Shown piece by piece: positions 49,092 through 62,198 of a stretch of DNA of 64,000 nucleotides. The stretch is from contig NC_134025.1 in the NCBI RefSeq assembly GCF_964204645.1, forward strand, positions 24,148,001 to 24,212,000, in the 5' to 3' direction. Each line of letters opens with the position of its first letter. Position 1 is the first letter of the stretch. The notes under the pieces are model-generated. The model saw nothing but the letters and a program-made list of their open reading frames with translations. It searched no databases and had not been told where the DNA came from. The DNA is from Tubulanus polymorphus. Lineage: Eukaryota > Nemertea > Palaeonemertea > Tubulaniformes > Tubulanidae. A program made the position numbers and the translations under genes.

Positions 49092-49134
49092 ATGGATCGG
49101 ATTAGGATTAAATACTGCAGTAAAGATGATTTCG
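49092..49134 (+). CDS. Candidate alternative first coding exon
   Basis: ATG 49092 (context CTAGCATGG) encodes MDRIRIKYCSKDDF and then splits the next codon at a consensus donor G|GTAAGT (phase 1). The exon at 45863-46553 also ends at phase 1, so both could splice to the same downstream exon and give isoforms with and without the long disordered N-terminus. The evidence is only start codon, donor and phase. Confidence 0.4.
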
Positions 49135-49754
49135 GTAAGTGCCGTATGAAGCCCGATTTATGTTAAATAACAATAAATGGATTGTCGAGTAGGATTTTTT
49201 TTCTTCATCAGGGAAAATGATATTTGGGATGAAAATGTCCAACTTTATGAGGTTACTTGATAATTCTTTTGTGACCTTTGCGAAAATGATAGTCGTAAGC
49301 CATATTTATTTCGAAAAAAAAGGAATTACCATTTAGGTATTGAATAACGATGTATGATAGTATTACGCAGCTGCAGCTGGTGCACATGTCGATATGGGTG
49401 GAGACGTTTTCCGTTTTTAAAGCTACGCTATTCGTAAATATGTGGGTTATTTTCATTAATAATCGCCGGAAATGAACTTCTTCGTTTTCTTTCTATTCGT
49501 TCGAAGAAGGGGAGTCGCTCTTCGCTGGAGAATCGAAAAGGTGAATTCCACGGAGCAGACGGTCTCGAAGGAAATCACGAAAATGCCGAGAGATTAGACC
49601 GATTAGATTCGAAATGACATTACAGACGCGGAAACCTTTACTGAATGTAGGTCCCTGTAGGACGATTCTCCGTTGGAAAGTAATTACTAGTACTACTAAG
49701 TTTTAGTATTCAAATTGTATTCAGAACGCGGCCTGAAGTCTTTATTCACTTTAA

Positions 49755-50005
49755 AACCCTTTCAGTGCTGATCAATTCTTACCCTAAGGTGCTGGAGATG
49801 ATTGAATGAAAATTTTGAAAAATTCCAACCCAGTGCGTTGTATAACGGGCACATCACTATGGCGTGTCATGGTGCGGTGTATCATTAGTTACTTATTTAT
49901 AATCTTTGAAAACTGCTTATCTGCAGTGCGGTGTATAAGCGAAGTCCATCACCGACTTATACACTGCACTGCAGTGTAGTGTAGTGTAGACGCACTGAAA
50001 GGGTT
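49755..50005. mobile_element. MITE-like element with 14-bp perfect TIR
   Basis: Ends are AACCCTTTCAGTGC and its exact complement GCACTGAAAGGGTT. The 251-bp interior has no ORF and carries GTGCGGTGTAT/AGTGTAGTGTAG-type sub-repeats. No target-site duplication is certain. Confidence 0.7.
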
Positions 50006-50287
50006 GAAACCAGTCATTAAATTTAGGTTAAATAGTTATTACATAGTTATTTCTCCTGCCGATTACAGTTTAACGGAAAAAAAAATTATCGTTCTCTTGG
50101 CTATTGATTTTCACCGGAGAACGCGATTCTCGTCAGGTTTTGTTATCGGGTTTTTGAATCGTCATTCGGTGTTTTTCGTATTGATGTTTTTTGCTGCAGC
50201 GCGCGCGTGCAATTCAATTAACGCGCTGCTTCTATAGTATTTTCTAATTCCTCTGATGTCTTTTTTTAGTAACATGAAATTTTAATT

Positions 50288-50333
<46 letters not shown>
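50288..50333. repeat. (ATC)n microsatellite
   Basis: About 15 uninterrupted ATC triplets. Confidence 0.95.
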
Positions 50334-53129
50334 CATCAGACTGTAGTGTAACAACCTGAAGTCTTCATACGCTGTTACTCTCTGTAACGGGTTGTCCTAG
50401 TTTGTTTTTTAGTTATTAGCGGTAATTAATCGTAGCAATAATTATCCGCATGCAGATTTATTTGTTATAAGGTACACTTTTTTACCGCAGAATATTTCCT
50501 AGAATTCCTTCTAAAAATACAGTTGCGAGTGTGCTTAGCTTATCCAGAAATTGTTTTATTATTTTATGCACTTGTTCGGTGTAAGTATAAAGTATTTTGA
50601 TCCTTGAATGTTGGCAACTGTATAGACTGGCATAAGATCAACAATGCTCGAGTTCAAGGTCGATGAACATTTTGAAAAGAATTGTGGCATGATAGCGAGT
50701 CTTATGATACGATTGTGTTGGAATATGCCAGAATCAGCTTGCAATTTTTCAAAAAAATTTTTGGTTCGTATCCCGTTATTGCAGTTTCTATTGAATGAAG
50801 ATTCAATAATTCAAAAGCAGTTTGAAGCGCAGTGCGAGGGATGAAATCTGACTGAAGATATATAGTTTGGTCAAGATTGATTGAGGCTGTAGGTATATTA
50901 ACAGACTGCTTAATCAAGTAACTTAGGCCTTCTTTGATTACTTGGAGTACTGATTTTTCAAGAAAATAAATGGTTGGGCGAAGGTAATTTCTTTTTATGA
51001 TAGGCTTTTTAAGATGGAAGGGAACAGGAATACATTTTTCTATTTATTATATGAGTGTTTTCCACATGAAGCTCGGAAGGACTGCAGAAAAAAATAAAAA
51101 AAGAAGTGAAAATTATGATGAATTTGATTCAAATGATAGAAGAAATGAAAAAAAAACTTTTATTATTCGCAAATCACAAGCATGAAAATTAAGATGAATG
51201 TATTTTTTATAATTTATTTATTAGATTGAAGATCAAGACGGATATAACAAAAAAAAACTTTTTCTACTGAAAAATTATGATGTAGACAAAGGACTGAAAA
51301 AAAACTGATTTTTTCAGAATTCTGGGAGGCAGATGTAATTAAGAAAAGGCTTTAGGGCATTGATGATATTTGTTGATGAAGAGTTAGATTTCATGCTCGT
51401 CCCTCCAAGGAATATTGGAAGAAATTATCATATGATTTTCAGCGCCGTATGAACACTGTAGTGTGCAAGATAGTATACGCCTATAGACTTTAACCTAATA
51501 ACTGTTTGTTCGTCGTTGCTCTATCTACTCTTTATATGGTCTGGTTTACGATGGCGCTAACTTTGTCGTCGACGACGCACACGATCTCCAGACACTTGTC
51601 GAAAAATAATCGATATTCCGGTGTTTTTCGAAAAATTACGATCGTGGTTAATGGACGCTTTTCGGTGAATCCTGAACAAATAACCGGTCGCCTGATAGAA
51701 AATTAATATCAACAACTTCTTTTTTGATGAGCGTACGATCAATATTTTCATAATATAGACTCATCAGCCATTGCCCGCGCCGCGGCTGTCTTTCATGAGC
51801 CATTCATATTGCCGTTATGTTCTAAGTGGTCAACTGGATTGAGATTGACAGCTGAAATGAATTCGGTCTTCCATGCATTAATCATCGGAAATGTTTTATG
51901 TTACAAATCGCAGGTATCGGAAAATATCGCTCGTTTAAGACAAATTGATTCCGACGCGGAAAACAGTCAACGATGAATATGGTGCCTTAACCATCATTTC
52001 AATTCTTGAAATGAAGTTCTTGCTTGTAATGTTCTATTGAGCTTATAGCTGTTATGTTAGCTTGCAAGGATGAAAAATAATCCAATCCAGTTAGGACATT
52101 GGAACAAGTTTGGGGCGCATTTGAAAGACTCTAGTTTGGATACCTGCGCTATATAGATAACAATCATTATTATTATTTTTATTATTATTATTTCTATTAA
52201 CATTGTTGGATTATGTTGATGAGATTATTGAAATGCGATCGTTAAATTTCTAGATAACTCTTTGTAAAAAGTCAAATTTTCACAACTCCCTGTTGATTTT
52301 ATTGACATAGTTTTCGTCATAGCCTATAGTGCTGTCTGCTATTTTAGTGAATAAAAAGCATTTTTCGACGAAACGATCGACGCGGATCGATTTGCGGCGT
52401 TAATGTAACCCCTAGATACCGACATTGTGTCAAGAATCGTAATATCGTTTCGTGAATGGGAGCCCGATCATCCCTCCGGTTCGGCACAGAAATTTCATGA
52501 GCATTTTATCATTTCGGATCGATGAAGCCGATGGGGGATATTTTCGTAGCGTCGTCAATGAAAAAATAAATTGAATATCTAACTGAGAAATCAGCGAGCG
52601 CGATGATGATACGCTACCACGATGCAGGCTTCTAGGTGTTACATGATTTAGGTTTACCGGTCTAAAAGCATAGATCTTCTATTTGCCAACATAGACAAGA
52701 ACAAATATATATACATCATTTCTATATACTTGATTGAGTTTTCCGAATGACAGTCCCTACTTAAGATTATACTGCATGGATGGGGAAAAATGGGCTGCGT
52801 GACCCCCATAATCTATTGGTCATTTATTGGATGTTGTCCACCGGCGTCTAGACCTATCTCGACCGGTTGCTTGGTATTGACCGAAAGGACTTGTTAATGA
52901 TATTGATTTACCTTGTAATACCGGGTTAATGCTGTATATACAGGTTTGAACATTCAGTTGTTGAATTAGCTTGTTACTGTGCAAAGCATCTAATGACCGT
53001 AGTGCTTCTTCTGTGAATGCCATTGTTTTGTGACTCATCAATCGGGCTATGGTTGACAAGGTTAAGACCCAGGTTTCAAAATTCCAATCTATCAACGCAG
53101 GTTTATAGGATGAATAGTGACCACAAGCC
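50334..53129. other. Non-coding, no exon seen
   Basis: AT-rich intronic or intergenic DNA. Small ATT/TTA triplet runs occur at 52168-52198. Patches at 51520-51660 and 52360-52560 are richer in CG dinucleotides but have no supported ORF. Confidence 0.4.
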
Positions 53130-53463
53130 TATAGCCGCGATCACACGGAGACGATTTGGCCCGGCCCAAATTGGCACGGATCAGGCTCGGGCGAAATCTG
53201 GCCCGTGTCTAATTAGAGAGTGCGCTCACACGTAAACCATTCACTCGATACTAAACAATGCTCAAACAAAGAGAAGTGGATCATTTCCGGTACCAGTTGC
53301 AATTCAAACGCAATCATTTGTCTGGTGCTCAAATTTGGCTCGGGCCTGGTCCGACATTTTTGGTCGGACCGAACAGGCTCGGCCCCATTTGGCACCCGTG
53401 TGAACAGTTGTTCCGGGCCAAATTTGGCACGGGCCAGAAATGCTTGTGTGATCGCGGCTTATA
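53130..53463. mobile_element. MITE-like element with GCCGCGATCACAC termini
   Basis: Left end TATAGCCGCGATCACAC and right end GTGTGATCGCGGCTTATA are inverted copies. The 334-bp element is GC-rich inside and repeats GCCCGGGCC / AAATTTGGCACGG-type words in both orientations, so it folds on itself. No ORF. Confidence 0.75.
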
Positions 53464-54265
53464 TTTGGAACTTTTTAGATAAACAGGTCAGTGTCATCTG
53501 TCTCGTGTCTCTTATCCGACTGCAGATGCCACAGCTGGGCGTGAGTCAACATTTGAGTTAAAAACAATTCAGAACAAAATTCGCGGAGCTTTCCCCCGAA
53601 AATTCCAGGGGAATGTAACAGGTGAAGTGTCGCATAGTAAAATGGGAGCATTCGCGCGTGTGTGCGCGGCGTGCTGTGCGTGCTGTGGAGTATCTGCGCG
53701 TAAATTTTAATTCATCATTCATTGATGATAGAAGAGATAATCCTCATATATGTCATAAATATACTCACATATTGTAATATCCTGATACAAGAACATCTGT
53801 GACTGTACGTAATAATAATATCAACAACAACTATTACTACTACTATTACTACTACTATTATTACTACTACAACTACCACACAACAACCTGTCTTGTCATT
53901 CTACTGCTGAAAAAATCTATTCTAGCAGAAGTTAGGCTTTTCATCTAAAAAAAAAACTCAATTACATCCTGTAATTTGTGACCCCAAATAGAACACCCCG
54001 ACTTTCAAATCATAGCAGGTGGCAAGGATGGACATTTTTTTATTGTGTTACAAACTACTATAGTCATGACTTATCATTTGAAAACTAGTTTATGGAACTG
54101 TAACTAAAAATGAATTATTCTCCACGTGTATAATTTCATCTCTACTAAGTTATACGGACTGCGTAGAAAATTCTATCAAAAGTATTTGGCAAACGGACAA
54201 ATTTTGCACAGATTTGCCGAAGTACATATTCTCGAGTTACACCGCGATATCCATCTGCGATCTAC

Positions 54266-54330
<65 letters not shown>

Positions 54331-55429
54331 ATATGATATGTTATTACTTGAAAATTTCAAAATATGTGGAAGAAGAATTTGGCGATCGCGCCGGTGAGTC
54401 ATCATTGTGTGTTTGGCGCACGCGTGTGCGCGGCGTGCCGTGGGAAAATGCGTTAAGAGAGCATAGGTGCGCGTCGGCTGAGTCGATCCGAGGATTCAAG
54501 ACTCGAGTCGTAGTACACATATTTACACTGAAATTAATAGAGCACGAAAAAGAAAATTCAACGTCTGCAGATGTTGTGAGAGTCAATTTCTCACGCTCCG
54601 GCGGCGATGATGATGACGATGATGAGGATGAGAGAAGATTCTAAAATTTGCTCAGCGTCGGCGGTGCAGGCAGCGTTGAAAACAACCGACTCTCGTTATT
54701 GAGCTCTGTCAGGGCTTGTATATGATGAATGGTAGATTGTGCAATCCAACATAAACACCATCTACTATTTAAAAAAAAGGATTCTTCCCCGTTTGTAAAA
54801 AGCGGCGGATTACATCAGTTTGTTTTAACGGCTCTTTACATCAGCGCCGAACTTCGTTTTTAATAATTTAAACGATGTGTTGACGAGTTTGTAACTTGGT
54901 AGGCTATGTAAGAACACGGTGGCCGTGATTTTCGACTAGCTCGCTATTTATACATTCAGCCCTCCGCTTTCTATTTTCGTCGATGAATAATTATTTCTAG
55001 GTCTAATTTCGACTACAACGGTTAAGTCAATGTAGGTTATCGTAGTCATTGTTTTGGCTGGGTTACAGAACGATGCTTTGATAGGCGCTAAATTTTGAAG
55101 TCGCAAATACTCCGAGCTATGGCGCACCAACTATTATACCAGTGATTATGCAACCGAGGGTCATCTGATCTTGAATATATACGCATTTGCTTATGTCAGC
55201 ATCTCGGGAGTCAGCCACCGACTGGCAGCCAGCCAGATTGTTTCATGTTTTACTCATTGTTTGATTGACTGCCAAATAATGACTTGTGTGACTTCATCTT
55301 ACAGTGCATCAGGACAATAAAAGAAATCGCTTATGCTACCCTAATAAAGGAATGGAGATGCAGTAAATAATAGGGGTTGAAGATGCAGTAAATAATAGGG
55401 GTACATCATAATGAAAACTGCTTTTGTCT
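53464..55429. other. Non-coding with simple repeats
   Basis: Contains an ATT/ACT triplet-rich stretch (53811-53876), the (TA)n tract at 54267-54327 and a GATGATGAC run near 54605-54632. A long open frame across the (TA)n is an artefact of the repeat. Confidence 0.45.
54267..54327. repeat. (TA)n microsatellite
   Basis: About 30 uninterrupted TA units. Confidence 0.96.
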
Positions 55430-55655
55430 TTGATAGAAACTTTTGACACTTCAGCTTTTGGACAGCAAGTTTTTCACGTCTCGCCCCGAGACTTTGGAAT
55501 TAATCAAATCTTTCCGATTTGTGTCGTCTCAATCTGGATCAGTTTGAGAGACATCTCAAAACCGCCTAGTTCTGCGTCTAATACGATTAGATTTTCCCTG
55601 AGTGGCGCCTTTGAACCGTATTATAGGATCTTTGCACCGTATAAGAACAATTAAT
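55430..55655 (+). mobile_element. LINE relic (end of a reverse transcriptase ORF)
   Basis: One frame reads APRLWN-stop-SNLSDLCRLNLDQFERHLKTA-stop, which matches the common non-LTR retrotransposon ending of the type APRLWNxLPxxLRxxxxLxxFKxxLKTxLF. Stops break it, so it is dead. It is unrelated in sequence to the LINE in the NPHP1 intron as far as can be seen. Confidence 0.6.
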
Positions 55656-58600
55656 GAAAAATTTGGCCCAGGCGATTGTGCTTCGAGACATAATCTATAG
55701 AATTCCCATTCCTTTCACGAGGCACACGTTTTCACCTATCTTCTGTTGGAGACGAATTAGTACGGACAATTTCCGTCGATATTGGCTCAAGTGCATCTAC
55801 AGGTGGGTGAGCTCGTGGCTGAGATTTTTGACAAAGCGCAAGGTGCACCTTCAAATATTTAAACAAGCAGCTGAACACTTTTAACAATGCATGGTTTTAT
55901 ATTTTGTGATGATTTCAGATGGATTTTCCCCGGGGATGACCCGTGCTTCAGGAATTTGTGTGGGTGTCCACCAAACAGGTGTTATGTACAGCTGTATGTT
56001 ATCAGTGGCGTGAGGACTATTTTTACATCGGGGCCTCGTAATGAAAAAGGCCGCGCCGAAATATTTCCCAATCGTCAGTCGGTACAATATGTTCATTCGC
56101 CCACGTAGAACGCGCAAACCGACGCCAAAAACGCGTGCCCAACGACGGACTGGCACATCCTTTCAATATCAAAGCACTTTGTATTCCAAATTTACTGCAG
56201 GTGTGTTGAATGCAGTATTATGATTTGGACAATTACTCGCCATCTTCATCAAAGTTATTTTCTTTCTTCGGCCTCTGTTTAGAATTCAAATTGTAGCTTT
56301 GATAGCTTTAATAGCAGTGTTATTATTGTCAAGCAGACAAAACATATTAAGCACTGTTTTGGTAGAAGATGCGTTGTTCGGTGGCAATGACCAGTAGATA
56401 AATGCGGTGTAGTTCAATCAGACCGAGTCCATTATTCTTCAGTCACCGTTTGATGACAGCTGAGACTTTCGGATTTTTATTTGATATGGATATAGCCCGA
56501 CGAATAAAGCGGGAGATAATGATGATTTTACGATATGATATCGTAGACTTATGACTTATCAACATCGTAAAAAGTCTGCAGTCGCTGAGTTGCATCGGAC
56601 ATCGTGAATAATAGATATTATTACATTATGCTGAAGATATATCTTGCATCATATCAGCACCAAAACTGTGTTTATGAAACTTGAAAGGATCGACCCTGTG
56701 GCGTCCCAAAGAGGGTATGCAGGGAGATTGAAACCATTTTTTGTGATGGTGTGCTCTTGATCTGAAAATTAGAATATAAGAATATTATTAGAATATTCCC
56801 CAATATTAGAATCCTCGACAGGGAAGATAAATTTAAACTACTTTCACTCCATCTATTAGCGAAAAAAATATTGACAAATTTGTAGGCCTTGAATATCTAA
56901 TTCCATATCCACTTTCTTCGACTATTAAACGTGGTAACTGGCGTTTATATCGATTTTCTTTTATTATTCTGCGAACAAATTATATACATCATCTTTTTTC
57001 TATGCACAAATTTTATGTCATCCATCCACGATATCGTGTAATGTTTCATGATGAATAAACGTTGAATTGAATTGAATTGTCACAGCAGCGATGGCAGGCG
57101 TAGTCGTCGTCGTCGTCGTCGAGCCCGCGTCTGACTTGTCTCCACTTAAAAAACCATTTGCAGTAGTCATTGAGTTGTAAATATTTAACAAAAACTGGTA
57201 CCAGATTGAAACTGTGTTGGCAAATAATTAGAGCATCATCGTCTATGAATTTTCATGAATAGTTTCGCGAAAATTATCATATATATCGAATAATATTCCG
57301 GTTTTATTTGATGACTGATCGACGACTTGTGAAGAGCGTTCATCAAGTTGGCGCAGCGTGCGCGCGTATATGATATATGTACATACCCTTATGCGCGCCT
57401 ATTTTTGCATCCGTCGCGATAAATTGTCAAAACTCAATATTGATATTCGGGTCAAGCCTATTACCACGTGCGCTGAGCTTTATTAGCAGTTATCCGTTAA
57501 TTGTTTGATCTGAATCAATATACGTATGATGGTGGAATGGATTTATTTAATGAAAGTTAACATCGGCATTAATGGCCGGCCACATATTTTCGTCGTGTGG
57601 TGTGTCTAGCTCGACCCTTGACTGATATATTTCGATATAGTCGAGGCATTGATTTCCGAGCTATTTGGACTTCGTTAAGGGCGCATAAGCATCGGCTTAC
57701 TCCGCGCAAAATAAACAATGAAGATATATTGCACGACAGACCACTTCGTGATAATTATTCGATGATTTTCATTTGCTTACAAAAATCTAATTTCGTATTC
57801 CAATTTCGACGCGTATGGAGAATATATTGCACGGGATTTGATGTTTATTGTGGCTAAGATTAGTAATGATTGTTTTTCATCGTGGGGTCACTTGTACAAA
57901 AGTTTGTTAAAGATAACTGGTGGATAAATACTAAAGTTACATTGAAATTTAGATTGTCACTATTCCACTGGTTATAACTCTAACCAATTTTTGAGCCACT
58001 GGCCCCTGTTTGTTAGCCCAGTGCTGTTGTTAGCACTAGCTATTTTTATTCCAGGGTATAATTCGATTTGGAAATATCATATTATCTTTATGATATTTTA
58101 TGTCATCGTTTTCATGCGTATAAATAGGCATTATTTCACAATATATTGATCTAACCTATTACCTATATACATGGCACTCTTCCGACATGGACACGGAGTA
58201 TTTACTCTAGATATTTATCGCTAATAAGGTCTCAGTTTGGAAATAGTGCGAAGTCCGCATATAGAAAGTTCTGATATGTTATGAATAATGTATCGCAATG
58301 TGAAGTGTCCTACTGGAGAGGATGCTGGGTTAGCAACAGCTGTCTCGATGACTTGACAGCAACAATAGCCTACTGCTGAAAGATGCTGAAACATCCTTGA
58401 CTGACATTAATATGCTTTTCCATATACAGCCGATCTTCATACTCGGGTTTTTGAGACGTGCATAGTTTTTTGCAGGTGAATACAAAATAGAGGTATATGT
58501 ATTTATATATAGGGATATATCTCTTCCAAAATGAGGATCTATGAAGTCATTCAAAGCTTTTAGGAGAATATCGAGTTAGCGTTTTGCAGATTTCAGCTTC

Positions 58601-59673
58601 TGGCACTCATTAGATCATCTGCAGCATTTGCGTTGCCACGTTAATACGTAGATCAGTGCAGTTTAATGATTGTTTATCCATGCGAAAATTTGAATTTAAT
58701 GCGATTTTTGTCCCCGCGGGTCCCATTCCCTTTAATAACTTTTGCGCCCCCACTCATGTTTTAATTCACTGACTCATTCACCCAATTATGATATATTCAT
58801 TCAGTGACCTCGCCAGCAACGTAGTACATTACAACCATAGATGTTTTCATGTTTCTGTATGATGTGCTATTGGCTTATTTTGACTCGAGTTCAATGACCT
58901 TTCGACTTTTCAAGGAAAATTCAGAGAAATCGTGGTTATTTATGTTATCCATCATTGTTACCACCCCATCTATAGCTATTGATGGTGTCAGTAGTTTCAA
59001 CATTCTTGTTTGATATGTCCACTCCACTGTCCAGAAATGAATGTTATCTTGACATTTCGTAAAATTCTTAACAATTCATTTTCATAACAATTGATCGAAT
59101 GCTTTGCCACGATTTATCAATAAAAATTGGAAAAATTTCTATTCTATTTCCTCGGTAGTCACAGCGATCATTTCGTTCTCAATCTCAATTCAGTTTACGA
59201 TTGAAATAAGGATTTCTTGTTCTTGTACCTTAAGTACTTCCACTTCAATAATTAAGTAGTTAAATGACCTCGAAGTAAGTCATTTTTGTAATCCGTAGTA
59301 GGATAAACGGAACGATTATGAGCCGCCGGGGACGATTCCTCCCCCTAAACGAAAACGCGCCTGAAGCATGGATAGAATAACCGAGAGCCATTTCGCGTGG
59401 ACGTTTCAGAAGAGGTCGTTCGACGTATCGAGAATTGCTAATTCGTGACATGCGATCGTCATATTGCACCGCGATCATTACTCAAAACACTTTCAAATCG
59501 GTCACATTATATTCGACTAATGTCGTTTTATGTTGCGGCATATGTTCCGCGTTTGAAAAGTTCCGTTATCGCCGTTTTTGCCGGCGTTCGTTTGTTTTTC
59601 TTTTTTTGCGGATAACGGCTCACGAAAATGATTACGAGCACGCTAATTTTTCATTACGATTGAATCACGAGTT

Positions 59674-59707
<34 letters not shown>

Positions 59708-60065
59708 CGACGATGATGGTGATATTTTTTGTCCCGTCTGCTTTTGATATTTATAACAACTGCAACGAACTGCGTTATAGTCGACTGAGACAATAAGTAA
59801 GAATGCAGAACCCGAGTCAATAAATCCAGGGGCGCAGCGTTTCTATAGATCGGCGCGCTACGTGTCTGCCAACGCGCGTATCTGATAATCTATTCTATGT
59901 CATCAGTTTTTCTGTTGTGTCTTCGAAAAATCTGTGCTTTCAGAGAATAGAACAAAACAACGACGGCATGCGTTATATGCACGATAATTTTCTATAGACG
60001 TTATCGGACTGAATCTAAAAAAATTTCAACTCTACTCAAGTACAACATTCTTGACTACTCTATCT
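55656..60065. other. Long stretch without a supportable gene
   Basis: AT-rich with CG-richer islands at 55890-56170 and 59280-59460. A (GTC)5 run lies at about 57106 and (GAT)n at 59673-59707. The island at 55919-55978 has an acceptor and a weak donor and reads in several frames; it is not called. Confidence 0.4.
59673..59707. repeat. (GAT)n microsatellite
   Basis: About 11 GAT triplets followed by degenerate GAC/GAT copies. Confidence 0.9.
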
Positions 60066-60340
60066 CATGGGCGTCCCCAGGATTTTTTTAGGGAGTTTGT
60101 TTTCTGGAATAGAGGGGGTCTGGCGGTCTAACCCCAGAAGATTTTTGAAAATTTCGTGCAAGCAGGCGCGTTCTGGTAAAGGCCGAGGCCGATAGGTAGA
60201 CTGGTTCTCATTTACTTTGCATGTATCGATTTTATTTTGCTAAATTAGCAAATGCAGACCATGTGCCTAAGGTCGTTGACGTTTGAAAATTCAAAAAGGG
60301 GGTTCGTTCGAACTACCGAACTCCCCTAGGGATGCCCATG
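60066..60340. mobile_element. MITE-like element with TATCT target-site duplication
   Basis: Left end CATGGGCGTCCCCAGG and right end CCTAGGGATGCCCATG are inverted copies with two mismatches. The five bases TATCT occur exactly before the left end (60061-60065) and after the right end (60341-60345), as expected for a 5-bp target-site duplication. No ORF. Confidence 0.8.
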
Positions 60341-62053
60341 TATCTGGCAATGGACTACTTTTCTGTAATACATGTATATTTTGATTATGGCACACCACAT
60401 TTTTAGAAATTTGGTTGGACTGCAACGTTATTTTGCAGAAATTCCAATGATTTTGGGTTCGAAATCGTGGCAAATTCTCGCTCATAATTACGAATTAGCA
60501 ATTATACTTTTTATGGATCGTGAACTTATTTTCGCTTATAGAAAAAATGAGTAATGAAAAATAGTAAATGAATTGTTGACTAGATACTCAGGTGCTTTTG
60601 AAACTGAAGTGCTTAATGTGTGTGTACTTCCTCCCGTATTTGCGCTGTATTCAAACTAGATTTATTTCTGTTTTAAAACGTCAATCCGAATTTGATAAAC
60701 AGGAAAAAGCTGTTTTTAAGAAGGGGACATTTTTGAGTGTGTCTGCGCGACGTGTCTGACAGAAATCCCGCGTATGTCGCGATAACAACCCGGAGTAGAA
60801 CCTGAAAAATTACAGTTCATCGCATCTCGTCAAAAGCACGACCACTCCAAATGCTCCTGCGTCGGACATGAGCACTGTTGAATTTCTATCAAGTATATGT
60901 ACATGCAACTTGCGTGTATTGACATATGACAATTTTTCGCTTCGCATCGGAACGCGCACGGATAGCTTAGATTATCATCGTAGGGATTCTTACGTCTTTT
61001 TCGCTAACCTGGACAATATTTCAAAATTTCTCATGAAAAAATTCTTGTCTGAATATCGTCGATGCATGTGATAATATTTCACTACACAAAAAATCTTAAC
61101 ACTATTAGAACTCGAATGTTACTTAAGCATGATTGCCTTCACCTCTACCAGGTTAGGTAATTAAGGAAATTAGAATCCTATTTTTAAACATGCTCCAAGG
61201 ATGATTAAACTGAATTGTCAATTTCCGTAGCTTCATAGCTCACAGTTGATATAGTATTTCATTTAAAAAAAGATGCACTCTATCACTGCGTCATATCAGC
61301 AACTTGACACAATCATCTTCCCCATTCAGCTTACAATCTCCAAGAGATTTTCTGGGCAGACCCATTTAAGTATGAAGACCACAGGGTGCAAGGGGTTTGC
61401 ACTCCTCCCCCTTAAAAGTCGAGGACCCTTAAATTTCACGGGAAAATGAATATTAAACTGAAACCTTAAAAAAGTTTTGAATTCATTAGCTTGTCCTCTG
61501 TATTTCCAAAAATTGGCTAACGTGTGCCCTTTTGACTATATGCTGTGCTTTATCCTGAGGGGGGGGGGGCACCCCTCCGTGAATCAGACCCTAGATCCGC
61601 CCTGTAACCCAAAAAACTTAAACACTAATTCACTTTTCATTTTCCCTACAACTTTGCCTAAATCATAATAATGTTCTCAAATTTCCAAAATACTCATGCG
61701 CTACGAAAAGAAACTCGAGACAAAATTTGTTTGAAATTCGACCTATGACTTTTCTTCGCTTGAAGTTGTATATTTCATCACAGTCGACGTAATCTAGCAC
61801 CGTTTCGTGGATATAATGAGGCTTTATTTCCGCGGACTACTCGCGGTCGATCCGTTATTGGGTAAGCCACCGGATATACTTTACGCCAGTTAATTACATA
61901 GCCACCTTCCACCAGAGTTTTCTTGTCATTGATTATGGCGTACGTATACATATTACTCGCGAGTGACAATGATCAATGAATGTTTTCGATCCTCCTCGTA
62001 GTAACGATGACGATATATACTACGGAGTTGTTTTTATGTCTTTGAATTTCCAG
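60341..62053. other. Non-coding, no exon seen
   Basis: AT-rich. A 67-codon ORF at 60868-61071 has no splice or family support. A G10 run lies at 61560-61569, within transposon-like debris (about 61370-61610). Confidence 0.4.
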
Positions 62054-62198
62054 GGCACTCCGATGATTTATACCGGGGAAGCGCTCTTTGTTTTTCTGCA
62101 ACATCTGATCGCGGAAACAAATTCAATGAAATTTTATTACGTACATCGTACTGCAAGAACGATAATCCATTCATTAGTGGCATTAATATTTGTTTTAG
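62054..62198 (+). CDS. Possible internal exon of a multipass membrane protein
   Basis: Acceptor TTTGAATTTCCAG precedes an open stretch reading GTPMIYTGEALFVFLQHLIA and then KFYYVHRTARTIIHSLVALI before a donor TTAG|GTATCA (phase 0 in, phase 1 out). Two hydrophobic segments separated by a short basic loop, with His residues at the start of the second, resemble part of the cytochrome b561 fold (GEALxVF...xxxH). However, the usual HP before the first segment is TP and one conserved His is missing. No partner exons were found in the window, so the gene assignment is open. Confidence 0.4.

Noticed and set aside
54126-54644. 172-codon open frame
   Set aside because: Its length comes from a (TA)n microsatellite and a GAT run; both sides lack splice or family support.
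55919-55978. Exon-like 60-bp island with acceptor TGATTTCAG, readable as DGFSPGMTRASGIC or WIFPGDDPCFRN
   Set aside because: Two frames look equally plausible, the donor GTGTTA is weak, and the surroundings look like transposon debris.
60868-61071. 67-codon ATG frame
   Set aside because: AT-rich composition, no domain, no splice context, no repeat of the pattern elsewhere.
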